The notes: a model not told the origin generated them from the letters alone. A stretch of 64,000 nt of DNA from Desulfosporosinus youngiae DSM 17734 (GCF_000244895.1 NZ_CM001441.1:1488001-1552000); one strand, 5' to 3'. Positions 26,084 through 35,103 are shown, counted from the first letter of the stretch. Program-made: numbers and translations.

Positions 26084-27255
26084 ATGTATAAAATACCTTT
26101 TCACCGCCTGATATAAGCGAGGAGGAAATTGCTGCTGTTTCAGAAGTTCTTAGGTCCGGGTGGATTACCACAGGACCAAACACCGCTTTATTTGAGCAGG
26201 AATTAGCAGATTTTTGCGGTACTCAGTACGCTGTTGCCTTAAATAGCGGCACGGCAGGTATGGAACTGATTTTAAAGGTTTTAGATATAGGTGGGGATGA
26301 TGAGGTAATCACAACGCCTTATACTTATGCGGCAACTGCAAATGTCTTGATTCATCGTGGTGTAAAGCCAACATTTGCCGATGTTAAGAAGGATAGTTTT
26401 TCAATCGATGAAGAAAAGATTTATGAGGCTATTGGGCCGAAAACGAAGGCTATCCTGACCGTTGACATAGCAGGTGTACCTGTTAATTATGATCTTATCA
26501 AAAAGGTCTTAAAGGCCAAAAACCGGCAAGATATTACGGTGATTTCCGATTCCGCTCATTCTTTTGGCGCTTCCTATAGAGGGCAAAAAGTCGGGGGTCA
26601 AGCGGATTTCCATGTTTTTTCCTTTCATGCCGTAAAGAACTTTACAACGGCGGAAGGAGGAGCAATTACTTATAATGACAACAGGTTTAAAGGTAAAGAG
26701 GATTTGTATAAGGAGTTTAAGTATACTTCCTTACACGGGCAAAATAAGGATGCTCTATCAAAAATGCAAGCAGGAGCCTGGAAATACGATATCTTAACGG
26801 ATGGATTCAAATGCAATATGACGGATATTATGGCGGCAATCGGTCGTGTTCAACTTCGCCGGTATGAAGAAATGCTGAGAAGAAGAGCAGAGCTTCATGA
26901 AGTTTATAGCGAGATCCTAGGCGGAAAAGAATGGGCGATTTTACCTTTTGCCAAAAACGGTGAAATGGAAACCAACTATCATTTATATACATTAAGGTTA
27001 AAGGATTTCAGTGAAGACCAACGAGATCGTCTGATTCAAATGCTGGGAGAAAGAAATATTGCCACAAATGTGCATTTTATGCCGCTGCCCATGTTTACGT
27101 TTTATAAGAGCCTGGGTTACAGAGTTGAAGATTACCCAAATGCACTTGCCCAGTATGCAAATGAAATAACACTGCCGCTTTATTCGAAGTTATCAGTAGA
27201 TGAGGCTGAATATGTTGCTAAAGAGCTGATTAAGTGTGTTGAAAAGATTTCTTAA
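26084..27255 (+). pseudogene. DegT/DnrJ/EryC1/StrS sugar aminotransferase with N-terminal frameshift
   Basis: The natural start is ATG 26084 behind AGGAGG, reading MYKIPF and then hitting a stop. One extra T in the run at about 26098-26101 would restore PFSPPDISEEEIAAVSEVL, joined to the long downstream frame that runs to 27255. The body is a full PLP-dependent aminotransferase: ALNSGTAGMEL, DSAHSFGASYRG, and the PLP lysine in FHAVKNFTTAEGGA. These enzymes transaminate keto-sugar nucleotides for surface polysaccharides. Either a real 1-bp deletion or an assembly error; without it, translation could begin only at ATG 26260, losing the substrate-binding N-terminus. Confidence 0.85.
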
Positions 27256-27269
27256 TCCTCTCCCATACC

Positions 27270-27297
27270 TTGCAATCCCCGTCAAAAAAGCTATAAT
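27270..27297 (+). promoter_or_regulatory. Sigma-A-type promoter for a structured RNA
   Basis: TTGCAA (27270-27275), 16-bp spacer, perfect TATAAT (27292-27297). It lies just after the aminotransferase gene and directly ahead of a branched RNA fold with no ORF. Confidence 0.55.
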
Positions 27298-27303
27298 TAG
27301 GAA

Positions 27304-27415
27304 TAGGTGGAAATTAAAAAGTCGCCGTGACCTGAAAGTGTTGCAGCACTTCCAGGCACGCGCAGGTGGTATGAGCACCTACACGTAACAGACTGTTCAC
27401 GACGACATTTTTATT
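27304..27415 (+). ncRNA. Candidate 110-nt structured noncoding RNA
   Basis: An outer stem GTCG-CGTGA (27321-27330) pairs with TCACG-CGAC (27397-27406). It encloses two hairpins: CCTGAAAGTG / CACTTCCAGG (27331-27356) and AGGTG / CACCT (about 27364-27380). The three-way junction is directly followed by ATTTTTATT, giving a terminator-like 3' end. With the promoter upstream this looks like an independent small RNA. I do not recognise it as a known family. Confidence 0.5.
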
Positions 27416-27424
27416 ATACAACGT

Positions 27425-27595
27425 TGCCTGTTTATGCACAAGCAAGCTGCCTGTGCTGCAGGTTAAGCGAGTGTAATAAGGCGTCGGCAGGGAGCAGACT
27501 GTGCGGCTTCACGCAGCAGGAGATTCAGCCTATTCCTGACCCAGGCAGCGGAAAGGAACTGTTCGCGTACCGGTTAGGCGGACCGTTTTTCTGTT
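27425..27595 (+). ncRNA. Second structured region, possible noncoding RNA
   Basis: GCTGCCTG (about 27448) can pair with CAGGCAGC (about 27543), enclosing CAGG/CCTG and an inner hairpin CTGTGCG ... CGCAGCAG. It ends in CGGT-TAGGCGG-ACCG-TTTTT (about 27572-27593). GC-rich with no credible ORF. Fold drawn by eye, so low confidence. Confidence 0.35.
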
Positions 27596-27658
27596 CACAG
27601 CCGGTTTGATTCCGGTTGATGGGGGTTAGTGTTTAGGATTCAGCAAATTACGAAGCAT

Positions 27659-27762
27659 AGCGCATGTGTAGGGGAAAAAAAACAAACCTCGCATGCGCTT
27701 TTTAATTTCCCCTCTAAAAGCAGACGGCAGGACCGGGTCATGACCCGGAGCCTTGCCGCTGC
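27659..27762 (+). terminator. Two further strong hairpins
   Basis: AGCGCATG / CATGCGCT (27659-27666, 27692-27699) followed by TTTTTAA. Then AGCAGACGGCAGGACCGGGT / ACCCGG...CCGCTGCT (about 27718-27762) around a CATG loop, close to the next gene's RBS. Confidence 0.6.
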
Positions 27763-27782
27763 TTGAAATAGGGGGGATAGAC

Positions 27783-27947
27783 TTGGATTATAAAAAGATG
27801 TATTTTCAGCTGGCGGCTAAAGTTGCCGATGCCCTGGATATCCTTTTAAAAGCACTGCAGGAGGGAGAATCTGAATTCTTAGATGGAGATCCGTTTCCTG
27901 GGCTTAAAGTCATTACCATTAAAGATGAAAACCGTGATTCCGAATAG
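27783..27947 (+). CDS. Small protein, unknown function
   Basis: 54 residues from TTG 27783 with an AGGGGGGATAG RBS. An N-terminal amphipathic helix (YFQLAAKVADALDILLKALQ) is followed by an acidic tail with LKVITIKDEN. No family recognised, though small proteins like this are common in Clostridia. A terminator follows at 28004. Confidence 0.5.
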   Translation: MDYKKMYFQLAAKVADALDILLKALQEGESEFLDGDPFPGLKVITIKDENRDSE

Positions 27948-28003
27948 ATAAGGCTGATCAATGACCTTCGCATCTTTGGCTCCGGTGATGGCACCGCTTA
28001 TAG

Positions 28004-28043
28004 CCCAAAACACGGCAACGTTGTTGTGTTTTGGGACATTTTT
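28004..28043 (+). terminator. Intrinsic terminator
   Basis: Perfect 10-bp stem CCCAAAACAC / GTGTTTTGGG (28004-28013, 28026-28035) followed by ACATTTTTA. From here to 28295 no gene is supported. Confidence 0.85.
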
Positions 28044-28295
28044 ATGCCGGTTGTCACGCTTAGCGGGCGGATCATATGCTATGGATAGAACCTACAGAAA
28101 ATTTGCCAGGTGCAGGAGAGGATGGATCAATACCATAAAGCGGCAGATGGAGAAAGTTTTCCTTGTTCATGCTTCCTCCCACTCAACAATTTGGGAAAAA
28201 TTAGAGGAAATAATTGGGCGCTTGTGGAAGTTTAATAAGTCAGTAATTTGCAAGAAATCCTTAAGCAGTAAATTAAAGAAGAGGCGATACTATAA

Positions 28296-28742
28296 GTGCA
28301 TAAGCAATTATTAAGACGATTAAGATTAATCGAAGGTATTTTTGCGAATATCCCGTTTTTAATAGGGATGTTACTGTTCTGGGTAATGCCGCTGTACATA
28401 GGATTATCATCACGCGTTATTATGAGTCTTATTTTTGTACTATTTTTATGTTCCGTCATATTTACTCAACGAGTGAAAAGGCTTATTTATGTTAGGCTAT
28501 TACCGTTTATGAAACCACTGTGTGACTATGAGCAACAGAAGCCGGCATCCGATAAATCAAGACGTAAGGATAGGATTTTTACTGTAATAGTGATTATAAG
28601 CTTTATTTTTGTTATGGTATATCCTCCATCAATTCCTAAACAAATTAATTGGGAACCATTAAAATACTCAATTTCAGGCAGCTTAATTGGCTTAAATATC
28701 GGCATGGTTTGGAAAGCCTTGACGGAGAAATTCGATTTGTAA
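28296..28742 (+). CDS. Small membrane protein, unknown function
   Basis: 148 residues from GTG 28296 with a weak AGAAGAGGCG RBS. Three or four hydrophobic segments: IPFLIGMLLFWVMPLYIG, VIMSLIFVLFLCSVIF, IFTVIVIISFIFVMVY and GSLIGLNIGMVW. A basic loop lies between the pairs. No family recognised. Confidence 0.5.
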   Translation: MHKQLLRRLRLIEGIFANIPFLIGMLLFWVMPLYIGLSSRVIMSLIFVLFLCSVIFTQRVKRLIYVRLLPFMKPLCDYEQQKPASDKSRRKDRIFTVIVIISFIFVMVYPPSIPKQINWEPLKYSISGSLIGLNIGMVWKALTEKFDL

Positions 28743-28877
28743 CATAAGCTGTATTTTTATTAAAAATCCACTCTCTCTGCTTATCGTCGCGCAGGAAACC
28801 AGGCACCTCATGTTGTCCAGGCAAATGGAGGCAATCATTGCCTTAAAGTATTAACGATATAAATTCATGGCAACAGG

Positions 28878-28930
28878 CCCCAAATCAGCTGAAGCAAAAC
28901 CAGGTTAGTTTTGCTTCAGCTGATTTGGGG
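28878..28930. terminator. Perfect 23-bp hairpin
   Basis: 28878-28900 and 28908-28930 are exact inverted copies (starting CCCCAAATCAGCTGAAG) with a 7-base loop. It lies just downstream (minus strand) of a regulator remnant and is best read as that lost gene's terminator. The rest of 28743-29122 holds nothing else I can support. Confidence 0.6.
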
Positions 28931-28931
28931 T

Positions 28932-29000
28932 TTAAAACTTAATATCCAATTCCTTTATCTTCCTATAGAAAGTATTTCGTCCCATTCCTACAATGGGAAC
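28932..29000 (-). pseudogene. 3' remnant of a sigma-54 activator
   Basis: On the minus strand this encodes GMGRNTFYRKIKELDIKF and stop. That is nearly identical to the C-terminal Fis-type helix of the intact activator at 33075-34943 (GIGRNTLYRKIKELDIKF). The DNA matches almost base for base over about 50 bp. A second copy of that regulator evidently once lay here and was deleted except for its tail. Confidence 0.75.
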
Positions 29001-29122
29001 ATATTTGCCCGTACATTCAATGAAGGTATATTTGCTAAATTCAGAAGGACTATTCTGGTAATATGTCGAATATCTGTTAATAAACAAAAATTTCCATAAT
29101 TATCATTGAGGTAATAATAATT

Positions 29123-29670
29123 TTGAGTGATTCAGTGGATAGTGCTGAGAGAGGTAGTTTGGGGAAGGAGGGGGAAGGTATGGTCAGAGAGGTAGGGAAT
29201 AGGGAAAGAATTCTATGGATTTCCCTAGTGACCGTTATTTTGGCTGTATTGACGCTTGTTCTGGTAAACGGGGAGCGGGAGAAGGCTGCCTGGGGCCGGG
29301 AAGAGGCGAATCTGCAAGGAAGGATTTCAGAGCTGACTTCGGAGCTTGCTGCCCGAACAGAAAGGTATACAAGACAGGTAGTGGCTTTTCCTGGCAACAA
29401 TACCAATATTATGAATAGCTTGGCGGAGCAGGGCTTTGAGGGTGGCGTTCAGGATATTGTTGACGACCTGATAAAACATCCCGAACTGATTCCTTATGAG
29501 GGAGTTTTAGGCGGGAGAATGGGCTTTTGGACGAGATCTATGTTCTTACGGATCAATGGGCTTGTGCCTATTTTGACGACGGGCACATCAGTGGGTCCCT
29601 GCTGCTCAGCTATAAGCTTAATAACGGGGCTGTCAGTTGGGAGATAATCGATGCATGCTTATTCGATTAA
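29123..29670 (+). pseudogene. Membrane-anchored protein with late frameshift
   Basis: The start gives a charged N-terminus, one membrane helix (ILWISLVTVILAVLTLVLV) and a coiled-coil stretch (LQGRISELTSELAARTERY). The frame then continues without meaning to 29647. Shifting frame at the GGG at about 29512-29514 gives a sensible continuation, including DEIYVLTDQWACAYFDDGHI and NGAVSWEIIDACLFD, ending at 29670. A single missing G would explain this. Function unknown; the restored C-terminus resembles a compact beta domain found in Clostridial secreted proteins. Confidence 0.6.
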
Positions 29671-29770
29671 CATCGTTTTCATAAACTTGGGAGGAGGAAG
29701 TAAGTGTATTCTAAAGAACAGCTTCACTAAACATGAGCAGGAGATTATATGGCTAGATGGGGAGTGAATG

Positions 29771-30121
29771 ATGGAAGGTGTATTAGCCGAACGTCTTATC
29801 CTATTGAGGAAAGTGGGGCATCAATTAGACAACGGACTGGTAAAATCATGCTAACCAATGCCATCGAGACCGGCAGGGGACTGAAGAAGGCAAAAGCCCT
29901 GCTCCCTCATGGAAAATGGGGAAAATAGCCGGCGGAATCAGTGAGCTATTCCCAGCGCACAGCCAAAAGGCTGATGCAGCCTTTTGCAGAATATGGAGAT
30001 AAACTATTCGCTTCCAGCGATGACTGCAGTAGCCTAAATTCGTCAGTACTGACGAATTTGGGCTACTGCCATCTTCCTTCTGGGGATTCTGGAACATGAT
30101 ATTAATTCGGTGCAGTCAGCG
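29771..30121 (+). pseudogene. DUF3102-like gene, multiply frameshifted
   Basis: Pieces in three frames keep the DUF3102 pattern: AIETGRGLKKAKALLPHGKWGK, then SYSQRTAKRLMQPFAEYG, then LTNLGYCHL / IFLLGILEHD. Stops and shifts separate them. The family is common on mobile elements in Firmicutes and its function is unknown. Nothing intact remains. Confidence 0.6.
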
Positions 30122-30126
30122 AGGTT

Positions 30127-30318
30127 GTGATCAGACGACCGGATCTTGACGCTATGCTTACCGGTAAGACGATTGAGGAAGCCAAAGCCTGCAAGGAAGA
30201 TTATCTCAGAGCCTATGACCAGGCGATCCTTCCCATCAGGGGGAGAATTTCTGCAGAGTATAGCAAAACCGTCTTTATGAATTTACAGCGGGATTTTATG
30301 GAAGGCAATGTAATATGA
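30127..30318 (+). pseudogene. C-terminal remnant of a FAD-binding molybdopterin-dehydrogenase subunit
   Basis: 63 residues matching the end of XdhB/CoxM-type subunits: GKTIEEAKACKEDYLRAYD and LPIRGRISAEYSKTVFMNL. The FAD-binding N-terminal 200 residues are gone. No RBS. The stretch 30319-30623 is AT-rich and contains only the hairpin at 30524. Confidence 0.6.
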
Positions 30319-30523
30319 TTCTTTTGTGAATTTTCCTATAAAAATCAAAGTAATGACTAGCATGTATCTTCGAAACAGGCTATAATAGGTTATATAATTA
30401 ATATATTATGAATAAATATAATTTTTATATTATAAAGTGGTTTCAAAGGAATAAGTTTTTCTGGTTGCTTAGAGGCACATATGTTTATGGAGTATAGGCC
30501 AATTCTCCTTGTGTAACTAACGT

Positions 30524-30578
30524 TTAAAAATCACCAATACCTTGTTTAAGCAGAAAACAACGTATTGGTGATTTTTAA
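30524..30578. terminator. Perfect 17-bp hairpin with T-tract
   Basis: TTAAAAATCACCAATAC (30524-30540) and GTATTGGTGATTTTTAA (30562-30578) flank a 21-base loop. The A and T ends let it act in both directions. Confidence 0.75.
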
Positions 30579-30623
30579 GTAATAGGCTATATTGATAACA
30601 TTGCAAATGAGGAGTGAGACATT

Positions 30624-32356
30624 TTGGAGTGGTTCACCTTAACTGATGGACGCGAAGTGAGCGTACCCAAGGGAACGACCGTACTTGAAGCCTGTCGGAT
30701 GCATGATATTTCAATCCCTACGCCAGAGTCTGTCATGCTCCCACAGTAGCCGGTTTGGCCGTTTCCTTTGGTTCGGGAGCGTCAACCAACTCCTTCGCCG
30801 AAATCCCCAATGCCGAGGTTATGTTTGTCATCGGAGCAAATCCTACGGAAGCCCACCCCATCGTTGGGACAAAGATGAAACAAGCCTTAGCCAAAGGGGC
30901 CAAGCTGATCGTTGTCGATCCCCGGCAGATTGAGCTGGCGGAGAGTTCCGATTTATGGTTAAGACTTCGTCCGGGTACGGATGTTGCCCTTATTAATGGC
31001 ATCATGAACATTATCCTGGCGAATGGCTGGGAAGACCGTTCCTTTATTGAAGCAAGGACGGAAGGTTTTGCTAAGTTCCGGGAGAATCTGGAAAAGTATC
31101 CGCCGGAAATAGTGAGTCAAATCACTGGGGTCCCTGTGGAACAGCTGGTGGAAGCGGCCAGAATCTATGCTACTGCTTAACGCGCCATGATTTTCTATAC
31201 GTTGGGGATTACGGAGCACACCACTGGCACGGACAATGTAATGAGCCTGGCCAACCTGGCTATGCTGACGGGCAATGTAGGTAAAGAGCGTTCCGGAGTT
31301 AATCCCTTGGGCGGGCAAAATAATGTGCAAGGCTCTTGTGATATGGGAGCATTGCCTGGCGACTATCCCGGGTACCAGAAGGTCACAAATCCGGAGGCGC
31401 GAAGGAAATTTGAAGAAGCATGGGGTGTCTCCCTCGATCCCAATATGGGGCTCATGCTTCCTGATATGTTCAAGGCAGCGATTAACAAAGATCTGCGTGC
31501 TATGTATATAATGGGTGAGGATCCTGTCATCACTGATGCCGATGCCAATCATGTCCGCAAAGGCTTGGAATCCCTTGATTCCCTTGTCGTGCAAGACATC
31601 TTTATGTCAGAGACGGCAAAACTGGCGGATGTGGTGCTGCCGGGAGCCAGTTTTGCCGAGAAGACCGGCACCTTCACGAATGCGGAGCGGCGGGTACAAA
31701 TGGTTAATCAGGCGATCAAGCCGATTGGCAAGGCTAAGACGGATGGGGAGATCATTATTGAACTTGCCAACCGTATGGGTTATCCATCTTCCTATCCTTC
31801 TTCTGAACAGGTTATGCAGGAAATAGCCAGCCTTACCCCTCTCTATGCAGGAATTACTCACGAACGTCTGGGAACGCAGGGATTGCAGTGGCCGGTGCCG
31901 AGTCCGGACCATCCCGGAAGCAAGGTCCTTCATCAAGAAACCTTCTCTCGTGGCAAAGGACTCTTAATGCCCATAGAATATCAGGCAGCCAATGAACTGC
32001 CGGATGAAGAGTATCCCTTCTTATTAAATACCGGACGCAAACTCTCTCATTACAACGTGTTTACCCAAAATTCAGAAGCTTTGGAAAGTTATGCTCCTGA
32101 AGAACTTGCTGAGATTAATCCCTTAGATGCTGAACAACTCGATGTTAAAGAGGGGGAACGGGTAAAAGTGATCTCCCGGCGAGGAGAACTGGCAACGAAA
32201 ATCAGAATCACTGAACGCGTGCCTCAGGGAATGATTTTTATAACATTCCACTATATGGAGACTCCCACTAACGTCTTGACCAATGGAGCTGCTGATAAGG
32301 TTTCCAAGACGTATGAGTATAAAGCTTGTGGAGTACAAATCACTAAAATCGCCTGA
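30624..32356 (+). pseudogene. Cysteine-type formate dehydrogenase alpha subunit, deleted and interrupted
   Basis: TTG 30624 (RBS AATGAGGAGTGAG) starts a 2Fe-2S-type N-terminus (EWFTLTDGREVSVPKGTTVL). After about 33 codons the sequence jumps, out of frame, to ARVCHAPTVAGL-like sequence (RVCHAPTVAGLAVSFG), the segment holding the catalytic residue, here TGT (Cys). The missing part includes the Fe-S clusters and the first cofactor-binding region. At 31178-31180 a TAA replaces the expected Lys codon (IYATA-stop-RAMIFYTLG). The remaining 389 residues to 32356 are intact in appearance. A clear non-functional relative of the 9948 gene's family. Confidence 0.9.
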
Positions 32357-32374
32357 ATGAAAGGAGTGACTGTT

Positions 32375-32716
32375 ATGGTAAACATTACCGAACTGGCGGC
32401 CCAAAAGGTCAAAGAAGTGTTAAAAGCCCAAAATAAAGAGGATGCTCTGCTTCGGCTTTATCTGGCCGGCATGGGCTGTGGCGGGCCGAGCTTTGGCATG
32501 ACGCTGGAGGAGTTAAAGTCGGAGGACGATATTCTTGATGAAGAATTTGGTGTATCAATGGTCATAGATAAAAAGCTGTCCATGTATTTAGAGGGAGCCG
32601 TCATTGACTATGTCGAGTCAAGTAGCGGCGGGGGATTTGAAATACGAACAGCTAATACCAATAACGGTGGAGGGTGTGACAGTGGCTGCTGCAGCGGTTG
32701 TGGAGGAAACTGCTAA
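32375..32716 (+). CDS. HesB/IscA-like Fe-S protein with Cys-rich tail
   Basis: 113 residues from ATG 32375 (RBS AAAGGAGTG). HesB-like fold: ITELAAQKVKEVLKAQ, then GMGCGGPSFGMTLEE with its conserved Cys, and a C-terminal run GGGCDSGCCSGCGGNC. It resembles small Fe-S carriers associated with molybdenum hydroxylases and formate dehydrogenases in Clostridia. It follows the broken formate dehydrogenase by 18 bp and seems intact, so it may have outlived its partner. Confidence 0.8.
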   Translation: MVNITELAAQKVKEVLKAQNKEDALLRLYLAGMGCGGPSFGMTLEELKSEDDILDEEFGVSMVIDKKLSMYLEGAVIDYVESSSGGGFEIRTANTNNGGGCDSGCCSGCGGNC

Positions 32717-32775
32717 TTAGTTTGCCTGTTCAACTTTAGAGCATTGATGTTTTTGATAACGGAAAATAATTTGCA

Positions 32776-32824
32776 CGAAATCAGCCCGAGAGGACGCTTC
32801 TTAACGCCTCTCGGGCCTTTTTCG
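32776..32824 (+). terminator. Repeated terminator-like element, copy 2
   Basis: AGCCCGAGAGGACG-CTTCTTAA-CGCCTCTCGGGC followed by CTTTTTC. It shares ATCAGCCCGAGAGGACG with the copy at 7858-7874 and has a better-paired stem. The rest of 32717-33074 has no gene. Confidence 0.8.
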
Positions 32825-33074
32825 TTTTGAGCGGTGATTTGCCTCAGGGCTTTGCCCGGGCAGGTTATTTGTCGAAAATCTAGTGAGATAGAAATCATCA
32901 TAATCACTGGATTATCTCAGGTCCTTTTACAAAAGGTACATGCATTGTTGACAACTGATTAAAGTATTCCCCTTCATAAATATTGAGTGAAATATTTATG
33001 TCATAACCCACAGAACGCTTCTGGTTACCTGTACCCACTTTGAACTTTGAGAATTAAGTCTTCGCACAACCTCT

Positions 33075-34943
33075 TTAAAATTTAATATCCAATTCCTTTA
33101 TCTTCCTATAGAGAGTATTTCGTCCGATTCCTAACATTTTAGCCGCCGGCGAGATTTTTCCTCTGGTTTGGGTTAAGGCGTAGAGGATGGTCTGTTTAGC
33201 CTGCTGATTCAGCAAAGTTTCGGCGGCAGGTTCGGGCTTGGCAAGGTTTTGTTTATATTCATCCGGCAAGTTTGCCACGGTTAGGACCGGGCTGTCTGCC
33301 AAAGCTATCATGCTTTCAATACAGTTCTCCAGTTCCCGGACATTGCCGGGCCAAGTGTGAGCCAATAAATAGGAATAAACTTCTTCGTCAATCCCAAAGA
33401 TCGGGCCGCCAAAGGATTGGCAGGCTTTGCGTATAAAATGAGGAACTAAATCTTTGATGTCTTCAGATCGTTCGCGGAGGGGAGGTAATTCGAGGGTAAC
33501 TACTTTTAAACGATAGTATAGATCTAAGCGGAACTGTTCCTTTTCGACCAGGGCATTAAGGTCTTTGTGGGTTGCGGTAATTACCCGCACATTAATTTTT
33601 TTGGTTTTAGTATCTCCGATTCTGGAAACTTCTTTTTCCTGAAGAACTCTAAGGAGGGCTACTTGAACACTTAAAGGCATATCTCCAATTTCGTCAAGGA
33701 AAATGCTTCCCTTATCCGCCAATTCGAATTTGCCTGGTTTCCCGCCTCGCCGCGCTCCGGTGAAGGCACCCTCAACATAGCCGAATAGCTCACTTTCAAT
33801 TAAGGTTGGAGATAATGAGGCACAATTCAAAGCAACAAAAGGCCCTTCCCGCCGGGGGCTGAGCTGATGGATTATCCGGGCGATTATTTCTTTACCGGTC
33901 CCGCTTTCTCCGTGAATGAGAACGGAAGAATGAGCCGCTGCAACTTTCGAAGCCCGTTCCAGAATTTGTTGAGTTGGCAGGCTATGTCCGACCCATTGGG
34001 TATGGGAAGGAGATTCCTGGGTGATTTGCAGTGTTCCTACGGCCCCCAATGACTCGCCCTCCTCATTGACAACACGCTTCAAGTGAGAGGAAATCCCTTT
34101 CCCGCCGCCATCTTTGATGCGCAGATCAAGAGAATGCTCACTCAGCATCCATCCTTTGGGTGAACTGAAGATATCTCCGGCGAGTCCTCCGATGATGTCT
34201 TCCTGCTTGCGTCCCAGGAGAGCAGCCCCTAAGGCGTTGATGTAAGTGATTATGCCGTTATGATCAATGGAGATAAACCCCTGTTGCAGAAGAGAAGAAG
34301 CTAACTTGGCTCCTTCTTGGTAAAACTTCAGCTGCTTCTCCAGTTCAAGAAGCCGCAAGTTTTGTTGAATCATACTTGCTCCCATCATTGCAATACCTAG
34401 GATCTTTTCCCGGTCTTGACTGGCTTCCCCGCTAATATCTAAAATCCCCAGGGGTGAACCCTCGCTGTTTTGAATCGGGGCAGCCCAGCAGGCCAGAAAG
34501 TGATTATCCTGAATAAAGTGCTCCCAACCGTAGACTGAGATGGGGTTATTGTCCTGGAGAGAGGTTCCGATGGCATTGGTTCCCCGAATTTCTTCGCGCC
34601 AACTGGCACCGGGACTTAAATTGACCTTTTGTGCTTTACTCATAAAGGGTGCGTCACCCATGGCTTCGATAATATAGCCATCCTTGTCACCCAGCAAAAC
34701 AGTATAATTGGCATTTCCCAGCAAGCTGAATATGTAAGGCAGGACAGGTTTACCCGCACGAATCAGGGATTCTTGGGCCTCTCGCCGCTCTCTCAGACGC
34801 GAAGTAGATAGAATGTCCTGGTTGGAAATTAGGGTATGGTCTACTCGATATTCTAAACTTCTCTGCCAGGAGCGATAGATGGAAGGAGTTACTTCCGATT
34901 CAACGCTCTCGCCATCAATAAAACGTCTCCACTGATTGTGCAT
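33075..34943 (-). CDS. AcoR-like sigma-54-dependent activator (GAF, PAS, AAA+, Fis HTH)
   Basis: 622 residues. The N-terminal 200 form a GAF-type sensor (GASWREEIRGTNAIGTSL, LGILDISG). A PAS domain follows (about 205-310, ITYINALGAALLGRKQEDI). The AAA+ core has Walker A GESGTGKE, the sigma-54-contacting loop EGAFTGA, and FLDEIGDMPLSVQVALLRVLQ. The C-terminal Fis helix is ISPAAKMLGIGRNTLYRKI. It activates promoters of the -24/-12 type. It is divergent from the tungsten aldehyde oxidoreductase gene, whose promoter is of that type. Relatives respond to acetoin, aldehydes or alcohols; the ligand here is unknown. Confidence 0.92.
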   Translation of the reverse strand: MHNQWRRFIDGESVESEVTPSIYRSWQRSLEYRVDHTLISNQDILSTSRLRERREAQESLIRAGKPVLPYIFSLLGNANYTVLLGDKDGYIIEAMGDAPFMSKAQKVNLSPGASWREEIRGTNAIGTSLQDNNPISVYGWEHFIQDNHFLACWAAPIQNSEGSPLGILDISGEASQDREKILGIAMMGASMIQQNLRLLELEKQLKFYQEGAKLASSLLQQGFISIDHNGIITYINALGAALLGRKQEDIIGGLAGDIFSSPKGWMLSEHSLDLRIKDGGGKGISSHLKRVVNEEGESLGAVGTLQITQESPSHTQWVGHSLPTQQILERASKVAAAHSSVLIHGESGTGKEIIARIIHQLSPRREGPFVALNCASLSPTLIESELFGYVEGAFTGARRGGKPGKFELADKGSIFLDEIGDMPLSVQVALLRVLQEKEVSRIGDTKTKKINVRVITATHKDLNALVEKEQFRLDLYYRLKVVTLELPPLRERSEDIKDLVPHFIRKACQSFGGPIFGIDEEVYSYLLAHTWPGNVRELENCIESMIALADSPVLTVANLPDEYKQNLAKPEPAAETLLNQQAKQTILYALTQTRGKISPAAKMLGIGRNTLYRKIKELDIKF

Positions 34944-35053
34944 ATAACTCTTTCCTCCCCTCCAGGCATAAAGAATACTTATCCTGATGTTGACAGAATA
35001 TCATACATGTTTAAAGGAAACAACAGGGTCAAAAAATTTATCGCCACGTCAAA

Positions 35054-35103
35054 GTGCTCCATATTGGAACACAAAAAAGGTAAAAATGCTCAATCGTGGA
35101 ACA
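35054..35103 (+). promoter_or_regulatory. Two inverted-repeat boxes, likely activator binding sites
   Basis: GTGCTCC-ATATT-GGAACAC (35054-35072) and TGCTCAATCGTGGAACA (35087-35103) are variants of one dyad, TGTTCC-N5-GGAACA. They lie about 190-220 bp upstream of the -24/-12 promoter, a usual distance for a sigma-54 enhancer, and in the shared region with the activator gene. Confidence 0.65.

Noticed and set aside
27590-27640. tRNA-like T-arm (CCGG-TTTGATT-CCGG)
   Set aside because: No acceptor stem, D-arm or anticodon arm could be placed around it.
28080-28314. Basic 77-codon frame upstream of the small membrane protein
   Set aside because: No RBS and atypical composition; overlaps the next gene's start region.
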